Assembly (NCBI GenBank): GCA_002803225.1
Contig: NXFV01000465.1
Location: 1-64,000 of the forward strand
Origin: Gamarada debralockiae
Lineage: Eukaryota > Ascomycota > Leotiomycetes > Helotiales > Hyphodiscaceae
DNA length: 64,000 nucleotides
Reading direction: 5' to 3'
Made by a program: the position numbers and the translations under genes. Below the pieces are notes generated by a model. The model was not told the origin of the DNA. It saw only the letters and a list, made by a program, of their open reading frames with translations, and did not search any database. Positions 1 to 10,862 of this stretch are shown piece after piece (the first letter of the stretch is position 1; every line of letters starts with the position of its first letter).

Positions 1-786
1 ATTGTGGAAGTAGATAAGATATTTTATAGCAAGGCCTTCATTCGAATATCTAGAGGGACTTATAGTAAGAAGGGTCTCGTTTTCAAGGTTATTTTCGAAG
101 TACTTCTCGAGTAAGATATCTCCCTTGAGGATAAGTATAGGAGGAATCGTACTGCCGTCCGCATATATAGTCTCGACCGTAGTTAAGGACTCTCGATTAT
201 TAGGATCTGCAAGGTAAACAGCCTTAGTCGATAGATGTATAATAATAATTCTGCTAGTAATAACTCTAATCCGGAACCTTGTCTCGTCTATATTGTACAC
301 GTCCGAGGGGTCGATGCCGTACTTGATTATTGTATTATTAAACTCATTAAAGTACTTTTCGAGGTCCTCTTTCTTATGCGCTGTCTTCCTCTCTGCTGCT
401 AATATCTTCGCACGAAGGGATTTGTACTACTTCTTATTTCTATTGAACTATCGACGCGCCTATTACATGTCTAGTTGACGCGTAGAGCCAGACGTACGAA
501 GGATGGAATTTGCAGCCAACTTAATATGGATCTTGTTAGCCTGATGCCCACAGTAGATTAGGAAGTCGATATACGATCGTAATGCATCCTCTTAATCAGT
601 ATTTAAAGCTTTGTTAGTTCCTCCTTTTGTGTTTTGTGTTGGACGGCCTTCGAGACGCGCTTTGAAGAGTCGATAAGGGACGTGAAACTTGGCCGCTGCC
701 TTCGATTTTTTGACTCCTGGCGTTTCGTCGTAGTACTTGATAGCCTTGGCAATATTTGCCTCCCTTTCTGTATTGAATTTAGTCAT
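1..786 (-). mobile_element. Pogo/Fot1-type DNA transposon relic (5' part of transposase)
   Basis: Reading the minus strand from 786 to the window edge gives one continuous frame of about 262 codons. It starts with a psq-type helix-turn-helix (residues 1-60, with AAAKFHVPYRLFKARL). It continues to the first catalytic block of DDE_1 transposases (DVYNIDETRFRI, near 264-310) and a PPILILKG block typical of Fot1/pogo. Five stops interrupt it (TAA at about 594, TAA+TAG near 475, two more TAG before 425), but the frame is never shifted. The rest of the DDE domain lies outside the window. It is a dead copy, decayed by point mutation rather than by indels. No terminal repeat was found in the part that is visible. 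Confidence 0.8.
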
Positions 787-830
787 GTTGTTGATTTATT
801 ATGAATTATTTAAGAATTAAGGGTTGAAAA

Positions 831-1260
831 ATCGACCGTATTGATGAAAAACGACCGTATTGCTGAAGCCCACTAATTAGGCGAAGCCGTAAAAATTAGT
901 GAGTCGGTTGGTCCACGATTAGCAATCCGCATTTCTGTTTTTCAATGCTGCTTCATTATACACCTTCTAGCTTTCCGAAGCGGTTCCACAAGCCCAAAGT
1001 CCTTCTGTTCGCCGGTTTGTCTAATATGTGATCTCTGTCTTGAGAGATTTCTTGGCGGTTCAGGCTGGAGAGGTGAATCCTGCACTTGGAAATTTTGATC
1101 TTTTGTGCTATTGGGGCCTGCATCGAGGGCACCACAATCGTTTGTGTTATTTGAGATTAAGCAATCAACATCTATTTGTGCTATAATATAAGAAAAGATA
1201 AGGCCACTCTAACACTATATATCTAGTGGAAGAGAGGGACAATTTTGAAATCGGACGTGG
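831..1260. other. Intergenic, no gene seen
   Basis: AT-rich spacer between the transposase relic and the 3' end of the first Hsp70-like gene. Only short open frames without recognisable content are present. Confidence 0.5.
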
Positions 1261-3341
1261 TCAATAATTGGGAGTGACCGTTCCAAGTTTCTCTCCATTG
1301 ATCTCACTAAAGAACTCCAAGTTTGCAGCTTTAGTTTCAATGACGAGTTTGTATGTGATTGCACGATAAGGGGTTCCGTCTGGTGATGTCTTGTCTTTGA
1401 ACTCTGACCTTGAGACCTTAGAGAAGTCTGCTACCAACGTACAGTTGATTTTGGTCACACCTGGATTGGCACCATCAACGCTGCTGCTTTGCTTCATTGT
1501 GAATGGTGTGGTGCATCTTACCTTCTTCTGGATATTTCGGCGCTTCAATTTCTTCACATTGTAGAAGCTCGTCGTGGAATACGAGATCTTTGGCTTGATA
1601 ATTATCAGGCAGTCTCCTCACGAAAGAAAACTCAACCCGCTTGTCTCGTTGCAAGTCCTCGCCCTATTTATCTGTTATTAAACTTGCCCTGGGAGATTGG
1701 TTGTGTGGACGGCCATACCATGTCGATATACCAAGTCATTTTATCCACCTGCCAACGGTGCTCCCATTTATCCCATATCTTCGGTTGCCCCGCATCCTCT
1801 CCGTCCCGGTAAATAGCATGAGCTGACACCCCGTAGTGTCGGACTGCAACGGTTGAAGTTATGACTGCCTCACGCGGGAGTTGGCTGAGGACAGCGCCCT
1901 TGACAATCGCGCTCCATCTACACCAAATTCTCTTCAGTTAGCAGCCAAAGGTACATCGGTCTTACATGAGCATAAGGGACTGTGGGGCTTACGCATCTGG
2001 AGGCTGAATGACTTGAATATCGGGGTTTGACTTTGCCAATCGAGCTTTGAGGAACTTGCTTGCACCAAATCCACCAACTAGAAAGATCGCCTTGCAGGAA
2101 CATTAGTATGATTTTGAAGGTGCAAATGTCGTTGAGGACTAATGAGATGAATATGGAGCTTACCTTGATCTCCTTCCCTTTGGGATGATCTTTTGTCATT
2201 CTCTTAACTCTCACTTTATCAACTTGCTCGGCGACAAGCTTCTCGATGGCACTGATGACTGGCTCAAAAATCTCATGGACCGCGTCACTGGTCATCATGC
2301 ATTAGCATTCTATCGCCAACATGTTTAATCAACATACCACTTGAGCTGCAGGCAGTCCGCGAGCAGATTGTTGACGGGATCCTCTGCTAGTCTTGCCATT
2401 GGGAAGCTGACGAACCAAGACTTGTTCGGGTCATCAGTAAAGTTCGGCTTGACCTCCTGATCAAACGTCTTCATTGCAATCGAAAACGCATCTTTCTTTC
2501 TCAAAGTCATGAATGCTTCATCTCCAACAATGTTCTTCACATACTCCTCGAACCTCCTGTTCAACACCAATGATCCAGCCAACCCGCCCGTACCAGGAAT
2601 GAGTTCTTTCAACTCGAGAGGATCTAGACCGGTGATTTCATACGAAATAAGATCCACTGTGCCTCCACCTGCGTCACAAAGCACAAAAGCATCGCCAACT
2701 ACAAGTGCTCTGTCCTTCAGATAGTGGAGCGTGTACAAGGCGGCGGCTTCTGGCTCCTTTATAAGTGTTATGGGATATATACCGGCATTCTTCGCAGCTC
2801 TCAGTGTCGCATCTTTAGCCTTGTCAGACCAGACTGCGGGAACTGTCAAGACGAATTTCTTCTGCTGCATCTGAACATAGTCCTTTGGGAAGGCCGCTTC
2901 GATTTGTTGATAGGCATGAGTGTACAAAGCTCCGATATAATCAGTGGCAACGTCAATCGGGGGCTTGCCGATTGCCGCAAGTGCTTTTTTGGTGCTTTGC
3001 GACTGTGGCATATACAGCGGTTGTGGCTGGCTTGGGTCCAGGAGAAGTTTGATGCCTTCGATCCTATTCGTACTCGTTCTATCGACTTTGGCTCCCCATA
3101 TGAAAGACCGCTTATCTTGGGAATCATATTCGATGAGTGTTGGGGTCTTGGGCGGGTTCCTATCTTCGCCTGGCCAGTCTGTGACCGAGTGAGGATCTGA
3201 TTCCCCTGAACCGGTGAAGACATACGCAATGCCACTGAAGGTCGTGCCAAAATCGAGTGCGATGATAAGCTGATCGTCGCTATCTTCGATATGCAAGCCT
3301 CCAAAATCCCCGCTTAAGTCCGTTTTCGCAAGGTGTGACAT
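1261..3341 (-). CDS. Hsp70-like (actin-fold ATPase) protein, copy 1
   Basis: Six-exon model: 3341-2338, 2287-2164, 2090-1993, 1917-1719, 1663-1522, 1460-1261; all phases agree and give 588 aa. Phosphate-binding motif DFGTTFSGIAYVF (about residues 30-42), second ATP motif LCDAGGGTVDLISYE (about 222-236), connect region VPAVWSDKAKDATLRAA and the adenosine motif FLVGGFGASKFL coded by exon 3 all fit the Hsp70 nucleotide-binding fold. The C-terminal part is not the canonical Hsp70 peptide-binding domain. Such fungal proteins are cytosolic, expanded in many Pezizomycotina and without known client; an ATP-dependent chaperone-like role is inference. It is a paralogue of 10863-13191: exons 2 and 3 have exactly the same lengths (124 and 98 nt) as exons 6 and 7 there, while its 1004-nt first exon replaces five exons of the other copy. 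Confidence 0.85.
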
Positions 3342-4231
3342 TGTCGCACTTGTGATTTAATAACTAAAGTCTTGGATTCCGTATTCAAGGTCCTATGGTC
3401 ACAAATACAAATCTCGACGCTCCCAAGATGCTTCGGATGGGAACCTCTTTGGCACTTAACAGAGCTTTCGTGGTCGGCTTTCAAAAATTGGCCAAAAACA
3501 TGGAAACTCTTGCCGTGCGAGCCTCTTTCGACATTTCAATTCTTGGTGGGCAGTTGTCTGCCTTGGCGTTCATATGCTACGGTGGCTTGAACTGTCAAAT
3601 TAATTCAGATGTTCCCACGGACCTAAAGCCAGTCGCTGGTTTGAGGCTTGCATTCTGATACCCAATGTGCCGCTTTCATTTGTCGTCTTCTGGCATGGGA
3701 GGGGTGCGGCTGAATTTAATTTGTTCAACCGTAGCCAAGTTGGTCATAAACCCAGTCATTTGGTGGCGCGTTTATCAATTGTTTTTGAGAGGGCGACTGC
3801 ATTCGCGACAAGGGATCCCAATATGCAGCATGCGTGCATGCATGCATGCAGAGACAGGCGTAAAAAGTATGTCACGAGTACGAAAGTATTGATTTCTCTC
3901 TTGAGGAAGGTGCGGGCTATTTTTGAGACGTGGGAGTCCGCGTGCCTTCGACAAATAAATACCCCTGATATCACGACATACTATTGCGGTTGAATTAACC
4001 CTAAGGGAAGCGTTTACCGTATAAACTAGCTATTTACATCGTAAATTCCCTCTAACATAGTACCCCCTATCCTCGCCCTAGAGGAGGTCAAATTTCTAGC
4101 AACGCGCCACATTGGGGAATCTTATATGGTAGTTTAATACTGTAACCAATTCGCGATTCGTCATCCGCAAAAATCACCACAGCGCTCACTCTCCTCCGGG
4201 GGATTAGACACTTGGATTCCCGTGATTAGCT
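3342..4231. other. Intergenic between divergent genes; (TGCA)4 tract
   Basis: Shared upstream region of the Hsp70-like gene (minus) and the coiled-coil gene (plus). Overlapping short ORFs on both strands look like chance. At 3835-3850 there is a perfect 16-bp self-complementary (TGCA)4 tract. No gene supported. Confidence 0.5.
3835..3850. repeat. Palindromic (TGCA)4 microsatellite
   Basis: Four tandem TGCA units form a fully self-complementary 16-mer in the divergent upstream region. It may be only a slippage tract. Confidence 0.7.
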
Positions 4232-5728
4232 ATGAGCGAACCCAAAAAGCTTCAGAAGGGTCAGAAGACGAGGGAAACTCGGCAGGTTGTTCCATCGTGT
4301 CCAGGAGCTTGGAAAGAAGACCAAACACAACCTGAGTCTATGATTCACCACCCAGACAGTACTCCGAACACATATCACCAGGCTGTAGAGTCCACTCATC
4401 ATGACTCCCAGGAACGTGACAATCGGGCCACAATGACTGCCGCGGATGCCGATGGACAGCACTCAGACGGTGAAATTGGATCGGCCCATCAACGCATAGC
4501 ACCGGTTAGTACGATATCTTTGTACATTAATTCATCCCCAATTTATAGGTTGTTGACGCAAAGAGGGTAGGACAATCATACTTTGCCAAGTTCTCCTTCG
4601 GCCACGCCTCCGTCGGCGGAACCTGAGTCTCAAGCTACTCAAGAGTATCCAAAAAATGATCCTTCTGAGCAGCAAAAGATTCACAGCGAGTCAGCACGCA
4701 TAAAGGAGTTGACAGACAAGATTGCTCTTCTCGAGAACGACCTTGAGCAACAGAAGCGCATCGCACATTGGGAAAAGCAGGATTTGAACGGAAAGCTAGG
4801 AAAATCCCTCCACAAAAACAAGATGCTCAATCAGATGATAATCAAATACGGTCAGTCATCGTCAAACAAGCTTTCAGATGACGAGATCGAGAATGATGCT
4901 CGGGAAATCAGACAATTGATATATACCGTTATTCGGACGACTTATACGAATCCCGATCATCCCAATATCAATTACAATCACGCTCATCAAGTCGGCGAAG
5001 GACATTTCTATGACTGCTTCCACGGGCGTCCAGCAGAAAGTAGGAAGAGAATGCTTATTGCGAGGGTCTTCCGAATAATCAATGCCGAAATTTTCAACGC
5101 AAGGTTGTTTGGCTTGGATGGTGAGATGGGAAGGCAGATGCAGGAGTTCGAGAAGTTGATCCAGTCCAGCGTTAAAGGTTGGTGATAGGGTTAAGAATTA
5201 TCACGAAAATTCATATAGCTAACTATCTTCCTAGTTGATAGACAGGAGGCTTTGGAATGGCGAAGACTAACAGTTGCATGCGCTTCACGCCTTAATATTA
5301 GTAGCCATGGGAGGGCCGATGAGGTGAAAATAAAGCTGCAAACCGCTTTGAGCCCCGCCATCCCCACAGGACCGAAAGCCAATTCGGACGCTGGATATAG
5401 AGATCTATCAAATGCTCTTTCCGAACTCTGTATCAAAGCCCTAAAATTGGCCTTGAAATTTCGAGAGACCAAGACAAAATACGTATTCGAGGTTTTAGAG
5501 GATTATTCACCGCTCAGCAGCTATGATCGCTCAATGTACGAGCGTATGGGGATAGAGGGAAATGTGTCTCAGGATGATCCCAACGTGAGGGTATTCTGTA
5601 CCATGTTTGGCGCATTGGTGAAGACGGCGGATGCGGGGACGGCTGCCGAAAAACGATTCGTGCTCCTTCCTGCTCATGTAATTGTCGGTGAAGAGTCTAA
5701 GGTAGTATGTCCTCAACCTCGTAGGTAG
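4232..5728 (+). CDS. Hypothetical fungal protein with central coiled coil
   Basis: Three-exon model 4232-4504, 4571-5177, 5235-5728 (457 aa); both introns (66 and 57 nt) keep phase, and the second carries a CTAAC branch site before its TAG acceptor. Residues 1-120 are polar, low-complexity and Ser/Pro/Gln-rich. A heptad-like segment follows (KELTDKIALLENDLEQQKRI, about 140-160), then a conserved-looking globular part with IRTTYTN, NHAHQVGEGHFYDCF and IINAEIFNARLFG. I recognise no named domain. Proteins of this layout are common lineage-specific fungal families, often next to transposons. No function is proposed. The first intron's acceptor is the least certain point. Confidence 0.65.
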
Positions 5729-6175
5729 CTGGTTTATATAATATGAGGAGTCCATTATTGATCAAAACCTGAACCCTCAAAACTGGTAGAGCTTGATACA
5801 ACGCTTTTGATGCATGGGATCTGGATAAGCAATTTTGTGCAGCGCCTTCTCCAAAATCATGTCTTTATGTAAGATTACTGTACAAGTTCCAAACAATGGC
5901 AACTGCTTCCTCGAAGAACTAAATCATTTTTACAGGCAGTTCAAGCCAGAATTATCTGTCAACTCAGTTGTATTATTGATCTTGGGGATCAGGACTGCTT
6001 CATTTGTCGGAACGACTTCGAAGTTCGAGTGTTGAAAGTATGCAGAATAATTTTGAAAACGCTAAGAAATAAACTTCACTGGCTCTTGCAGAAAAATAGG
6101 GTGCATCTTCTATTAATTTGTAGCTATCGTAAACCCCCTCGAAATGAACACTTATTGATGAAGCGTGTTAGAATA
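5729..6175. other. Intergenic between convergent genes
   Basis: AT-rich spacer. The short open frames around 5835-6382 have no recognisable content and run into the opposite-strand gene. Nothing supported. Confidence 0.5.
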
Positions 6176-7783
6176 TCAAACTGTTGCAGACACTTCGCTG
6201 CTTTTGGTAAACATTCCTTTAACCCAATAAAATCGGCTGGGAACGAAGCCTTGCTGCGGCTCTATTGGCCTCGTGAATCTTTCCGTCATCCTGGAAAACC
6301 AACCAGACATGTCTCCCGTCCCTCCTTTCCTGCTCTGGAACATGGTTTTGACTCCAGAGAACATTCCTTCCTTTTCAATTGAGCCTCCTTTCTCGTTTAG
6401 AAAAGAACCTCTGAACTGAGAGACCCAGATGAGCAACCTGTGATAGATGCTTGCTGGGCTCTCGGTGCCAACGCCCTGTTCTGCACGAAACTCTCCAAGT
6501 ACTTCCAGGGAGTCCTCGAAATGTCTTGACATCAGTCTCCTAATGTCGATATCTTCTTGGAAGGTTGACATCTTTTCCGATGCTGAAGGTGGAAGATATG
6601 CTAGAGGTCGCTGCTCCAACTCTGCAAGGAATTCAATTGGAGTCGGAATGCTTGGGCCGCCATTCACGGTGGCCTCACGCTGGCGGCGAAGAAATTCTTT
6701 GCGTAGGATTTGGCGACCATCCCGTAAAAGCTCTGCAGCCGAGACTGAATCCGGAATGGGGAAGCTGAGTGCTGTCACAAAATAGTAGATGACAAGGGAC
6801 GGTAGACCATAGAACACTTCGCTGACCACGCTCAGATTTTTTGGACTTGAATAGCCTTGAAGGTCATAACGTATGATTACGATGGTATCTTTCATCGATC
6901 GCACAAACAGGAAGACTGTTAAACCCAGATACTGCAATTCGAGCTATGAGTTGGATCAGTTAGTGTTTTTTTTCAAGTTCTGATGGGATTAGGGCGACAC
7001 TCACGGTGGTAAGCTTTTGGCCAAGCTTCTTTCCGAATAATACTAGCCCATCTGTGAGAAGAAGAGCCGAGACAACCAAGTACAGCATTTGGAACCCTGA
7101 TGATACCTTGGTCTCCTCAGCATGGACTTTATCTACAACCGAAGCTGGCATGGCATTGAGGAAGAGAATGAGATGCGCTGCATGCAGAGAAAACCAGTAG
7201 AGCGCTAGTGGTGCTAATACGAGTAGGAAGGCTTCGCTCATGATCCGCCATATTTTGACCTTCAGAGGTTTGGCTCCAAGTCGGGGGAACAGATAATGTC
7301 CCATGCGGCAAATAACTACTAAAATGGTGAAGTCTGCGAAGATTTGGAATCCGCCAGTGAAGACGTAAGTGAAAAAGTATCCTTCTTTCACTGAATCATG
7401 TAAAACATTCAGAAAGACGTCTATCACCCTGAAGAAGTAGAATCTGGGAGAAGCATCAGCGGAAGTTTTGGGAGGGTGTCATGCAGTGCTCCAGTGAGCA
7501 ATGACCTACAGTAATAGGGCAGCAGTTGAAAAGAAGAGGTATTTAACTAGCTTATTCCTAAGCGCAGCATCACCACCACCGTAAGGGCGAATGTTCCTTT
7601 GGTTTATGAATACACAGGTCAAGATAATGAAGGTTGTGAAAGTGAGAACGATGAGTCCATTCCCTCCGTGATCCGTGAATCCGACGCCCGTGAGCTGGAT
7701 CTTCAAGTTCCACACCCCTTTTCTATGGGAATGTTAGAAAATATTCAGATTCTTGCTAAAATATCATAAATGGCTTACATCAT
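6176..7783 (-). CDS. Multi-pass fungal membrane protein, unknown function
   Basis: Minimal model: 7783-7779, 7722-7510, 7443-7005, 6943-6176 (474 aa); all junctions are in phase. Hydrophobic segments: LIVLTFTTFIILTCVFI, YLFFSTAALLLFYFF, a helix around FADFTILVVICRM, SEAFLLVLAPLALYWF, LYLVVSALLLTDGLVLF and VFYGLPSLVIYYFVTAL, about six or seven in all. A roughly 200-residue hydrophilic cytosolic-type tail follows. This looks like the seven-helix Pth11/rhodopsin-like style of fungal membrane protein, but no family motif such as CFEM is seen. Oddity: the reading frame stays coding-like upstream of the chosen ATG (GYSIYLLVQFTFEHK) back to an in-frame TGA at 7841-7843. Beyond it the frame continues (KLLQASKDPDAFALLT). 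The true 5' end may therefore be longer, with either a missed intron or a nonsense mutation. Confidence 0.7.
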
Positions 7784-8388
7784 TTTGTGTTCGAATGTGA
7801 ATTGGACGAGGAGATAGATCGAGTAGCCTCTCCCTGGGTTTCAAGTGAGCAGAGCGAAGGCGTCAGGGTCCTTCGACGCTTGAAGCAGCTTTGCGCCCAA
7901 ACGAGAGTCACGATGAAGCGAGGCGTCAATGTCATCCTCGGCTGAATTGGTCCGTGCTATAAAGCATTATTGGTTGTGGCGACGTTCACTCTGGTCGACA
8001 CCCTGGTGCATGAAGGAACAGGGGCATCGCTCAGCCCCAAGCCACAAATATGTACATTTTCATGTGAAGTAGTTGACGTACCTTGCATTGATCATTTCCG
8101 CTAATCTTCTGTCCATCTTACCGCCGAGCCCTAATTTGGTTGCAGATTCCGGGAAATGGACTCCTCAAGCTGCTGAGCATTGTACACAGATTATTGTCTT
8201 GGAAAGGGTCTATCTACAGGTAGTTACGTGACTTTTTGTGAAGACTTTTATTAACACTGGTGCGCAGACGCCTCACCAAAAGTCGTCCAAGTCTGTTGGA
8301 GTTGGCGCATCAACTTGACCGCGTTCAACCCACCTATCTTTAAAAGCCCTTGAGATAATCTCAGGAGGTACCAGTAATATCGCTATCC
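7784..8388. other. Divergent upstream region with possible lost 5' exons
   Basis: Separates the multi-pass protein (minus) from the single-pass protein (plus). The minus strand from about 7960 to 7784 looks like coding sequence of the multi-pass gene, interrupted by the TGA at 7841-7843. A possible starter exon (8116-8082, beginning MDRRLAEM, donor GTACGT) does not join it in frame. Nothing else supported. Confidence 0.45.
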
Positions 8389-9144
8389 ATGGAGCCACCT
8401 ATCACTCATCGAGAGTCAATCCGTGCAATACTTCAAAATACAACTAGTGGCCACAATGCGACCAACTCATCCGCCATCCACAACGGGACTATCTCATCAA
8501 ACGACCACCCACACGTCGGTAGTATCCCATTAACAGAGTTCATATATGCACTCGTTGGGGGACTGGTGTTTCTGATCTGCCTGTATCCTATTTTCTCCTT
8601 CGTCGAGCTGGTTAGAAAGGAGAAACGAGATGTTGAAACGAAGAGTTCAGAACCACCTCTGTTCATGAAGAAAAAGGCACCTCTCTCCACCAGACTACAA
8701 CGCATTGCCCGACTGCAAATTCAGAACAAGAAAGCCAGTCCAAGCCTCGTTCCGAACTCAAATTCGACTAGAGCTCTGCCTTTACTCAGGCCAAATCTTC
8801 CTCTACCAGATGTTGCACCAAACGAAACCCAGGGATCAGATTATTCCCAAGGCATTATTACTTCAACTGAGGTCCGTGACTGTTTGGAGCTATTCAGGCA
8901 GAGAAATCAGCTAGATATTATGATCAAGAATCTTCAACGCGTGGAAGACGCGAGGAAAGCTTTTCAAGACGGGAACCTGATGATGAGCGAGAAATCGAGG
9001 GAGGCGCTGGAGACGCGCACACAGATACAGCAAGAGATTGATTCCACGCTCAGCAGTTTTGTGAATCGGAGAGCCTCGTTAACTCCAGATGAGTGGAAGA
9101 TTTTGCAACAGGTGTTGGCATGCTACGGTGGAAGTCGGGCTTAG
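8389..9144 (+). CDS. Single-pass membrane protein, hypothetical
   Basis: Intronless frame of 251 aa. The first about 46 residues are short, polar and carry several N-glycosylation sequons (NTTSG, NATNSS, NGTIS), so they likely face the lumen or outside. One strong transmembrane helix (FIYALVGGLVFLICLYPIF, about 50-70) is followed by a basic stop-transfer stretch (RKEKR). The cytosolic-type tail has a helical charged region (LEALETRTQIQQEI-like, about 200-225). There is no cleavable signal peptide. It lies divergent to the multi-pass gene. No family is recognised; a small receptor- or adaptor-like protein is possible. Confidence 0.6.
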   Translation: MEPPITHRESIRAILQNTTSGHNATNSSAIHNGTISSNDHPHVGSIPLTEFIYALVGGLVFLICLYPIFSFVELVRKEKRDVETKSSEPPLFMKKKAPLSTRLQRIARLQIQNKKASPSLVPNSNSTRALPLLRPNLPLPDVAPNETQGSDYSQGIITSTEVRDCLELFRQRNQLDIMIKNLQRVEDARKAFQDGNLMMSEKSREALETRTQIQQEIDSTLSSFVNRRASLTPDEWKILQQVLACYGGSRA

Positions 9145-10862
9145 GAGACATTAATCGATCAATCAATCAGCGCATCTGCTATGTTTACAGCCAGGCTTCG
9201 AAAGCACCGTTCAAATGTACATGTTTACCTGGATCCTGATTGATCATGTGTATCGTCTACACCGCGGCATCTTGATTAACATCCAGAAGAATGATATCAA
9301 AATCTGCCTTGGGCTGCAGCGGCGCCAGATTGCTACCTGGCCAAGAGATTGCGTGTTAGAGTCTTTGCAAATATGTCACTTGGGCACTCTCATTCGCCTG
9401 GGCGGCGTCTGTGCAGCATGCCGTTCCAAACACCCACTTTCCCGCCAATACGCCACAGAACAAGGGTTGTCCTTCCAATAGTACTATGCCCCCTAAATGA
9501 ATGTCAATTTCCTGCTCTTGCAAGGGGTATCAGGGACCTTTTACTAGGGCTTCAGCCAATAGAAGTAAATATAGAATCTCCTCGAATTGAGCTATTTATT
9601 GTATCCATTCTCACCACTCACTGACCTCTTCCGTATTAGTAATAAAATTAACTTGTAGTATACAATTTTAAAAGATTTTAATTTTACTTTTTTAATTCCC
9701 AAAGTTATAACATAATTCTAATATTAAATTTAGAAGGAAAAAAACAATTGAATTTGCTAGGAAATCTCTTCTACTTTTTAAAAATTTAAAAACTAATAAT
9801 AAGTATAAAATAAAAGTTTAGAAAATTAGCTTTAAGATAAAGTTAGACTTGTTTTATTATCTGTTATATTCATTTATTTATAAAGCTTTAAAGTGAAGCT
9901 AGGGGCAGTTTGAAGTGGCGAACACTAACCGGAACCGATTGTACAAACAGCTTAAAAACTGTATGAATTACCTCCTCTCCCTTGTAAGCTAAGTTCTGGG
10001 GCAATTAAAGGAATGTGTTGAAAAGCAATCCGCTGATAAGAAGAAGACGCTAGGAGCTATTGTTTAAGCACATTACGCTTTAGCGTACTTAATCTTTAGC
10101 TTCCTCCCCTATCTGTGTATTTGTAAAGTAAGTCGAAGAGATCGAGCAGCTCAAATCTAGCAGTTTGTAAAATCATACTTTACTTGTATCTTATAGAAGG
10201 GAATATCGAAGTCAAGAGTAGTCTTAACTTGGATTCGATCACTACGAGTTATTTAAAGAGTATATAATCGAGAAGGAGGAGTTTGAGGAGCGTTATCAAG
10301 GTCAGGAGACTCTGGAGTCTGCAGTCTAGGTCTATTTTGGGAGTCCCACGATTGCGTAGTATCTTGAGAAGAAGGCGTGGGAATATCTTAAGAGTCTAGT
10401 ATCTCGCAAGAGGTCTTCGGTGGACAAAGAAGAGCTTGAATATCCATTGTTGTATTGATAATTTGAGTTAAAGTTAATGTTAATAGTAATGAATCTGGCG
10501 ATATATTACTGCCGGCAGAATCTAGTAATGTAATAAATATCGTGGCTTATCGTATGTATAATCTCCTTATTTAGAGTGCTTTTCTTGGCTAGAACCCTGG
10601 TAAAAGGTCCCCTGATTACCCTTGTAACTGCAAGGAATTAAAGTTCTTTTGGGGGGAGGGGGAAGGGGGGATAGTATTGTTTTATTTTAAATAGTCCTCG
10701 TCTGAGCGTTCAAATGAGGAAACTTTAAACGGTAACTACGGAGGAACATAGGGCCGGTATTTACACAATTCGCGTCGCATTTTGTTGCATCGCATTCAAA
10801 TGCCAAAGGTTCATCATTAGCTCCATCGCTATATTCCATGTTAAGACGTAAAAGTTTATGCG
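9145..10862. other. AT-rich, repeat-decayed stretch without an intact gene
   Basis: 9600-9900 is strongly AT-rich. 9900-10560 is a degenerate segment with scattered coding-like words (for example EEFEERYQGQETLESAV near 10280) broken by TAG/TAA stops, typical of a mutated transposon relic I cannot assign. 10560-10860 is ordinary upstream sequence of the next gene with a G-rich run near 10650-10670. Confidence 0.55.

Noticed and set aside
1664..1718. Stop codon in the fourth exon of Hsp70-like copy 1
   Set aside because: A 55-nt intron with GT-AG ends removes it and joins DM to GEDLQRD in phase.
2509..3200. Several plus-strand ORFs up to 158 codons
   Set aside because: They lie antisense to the first exon of Hsp70-like copy 1 and have no recognisable content.
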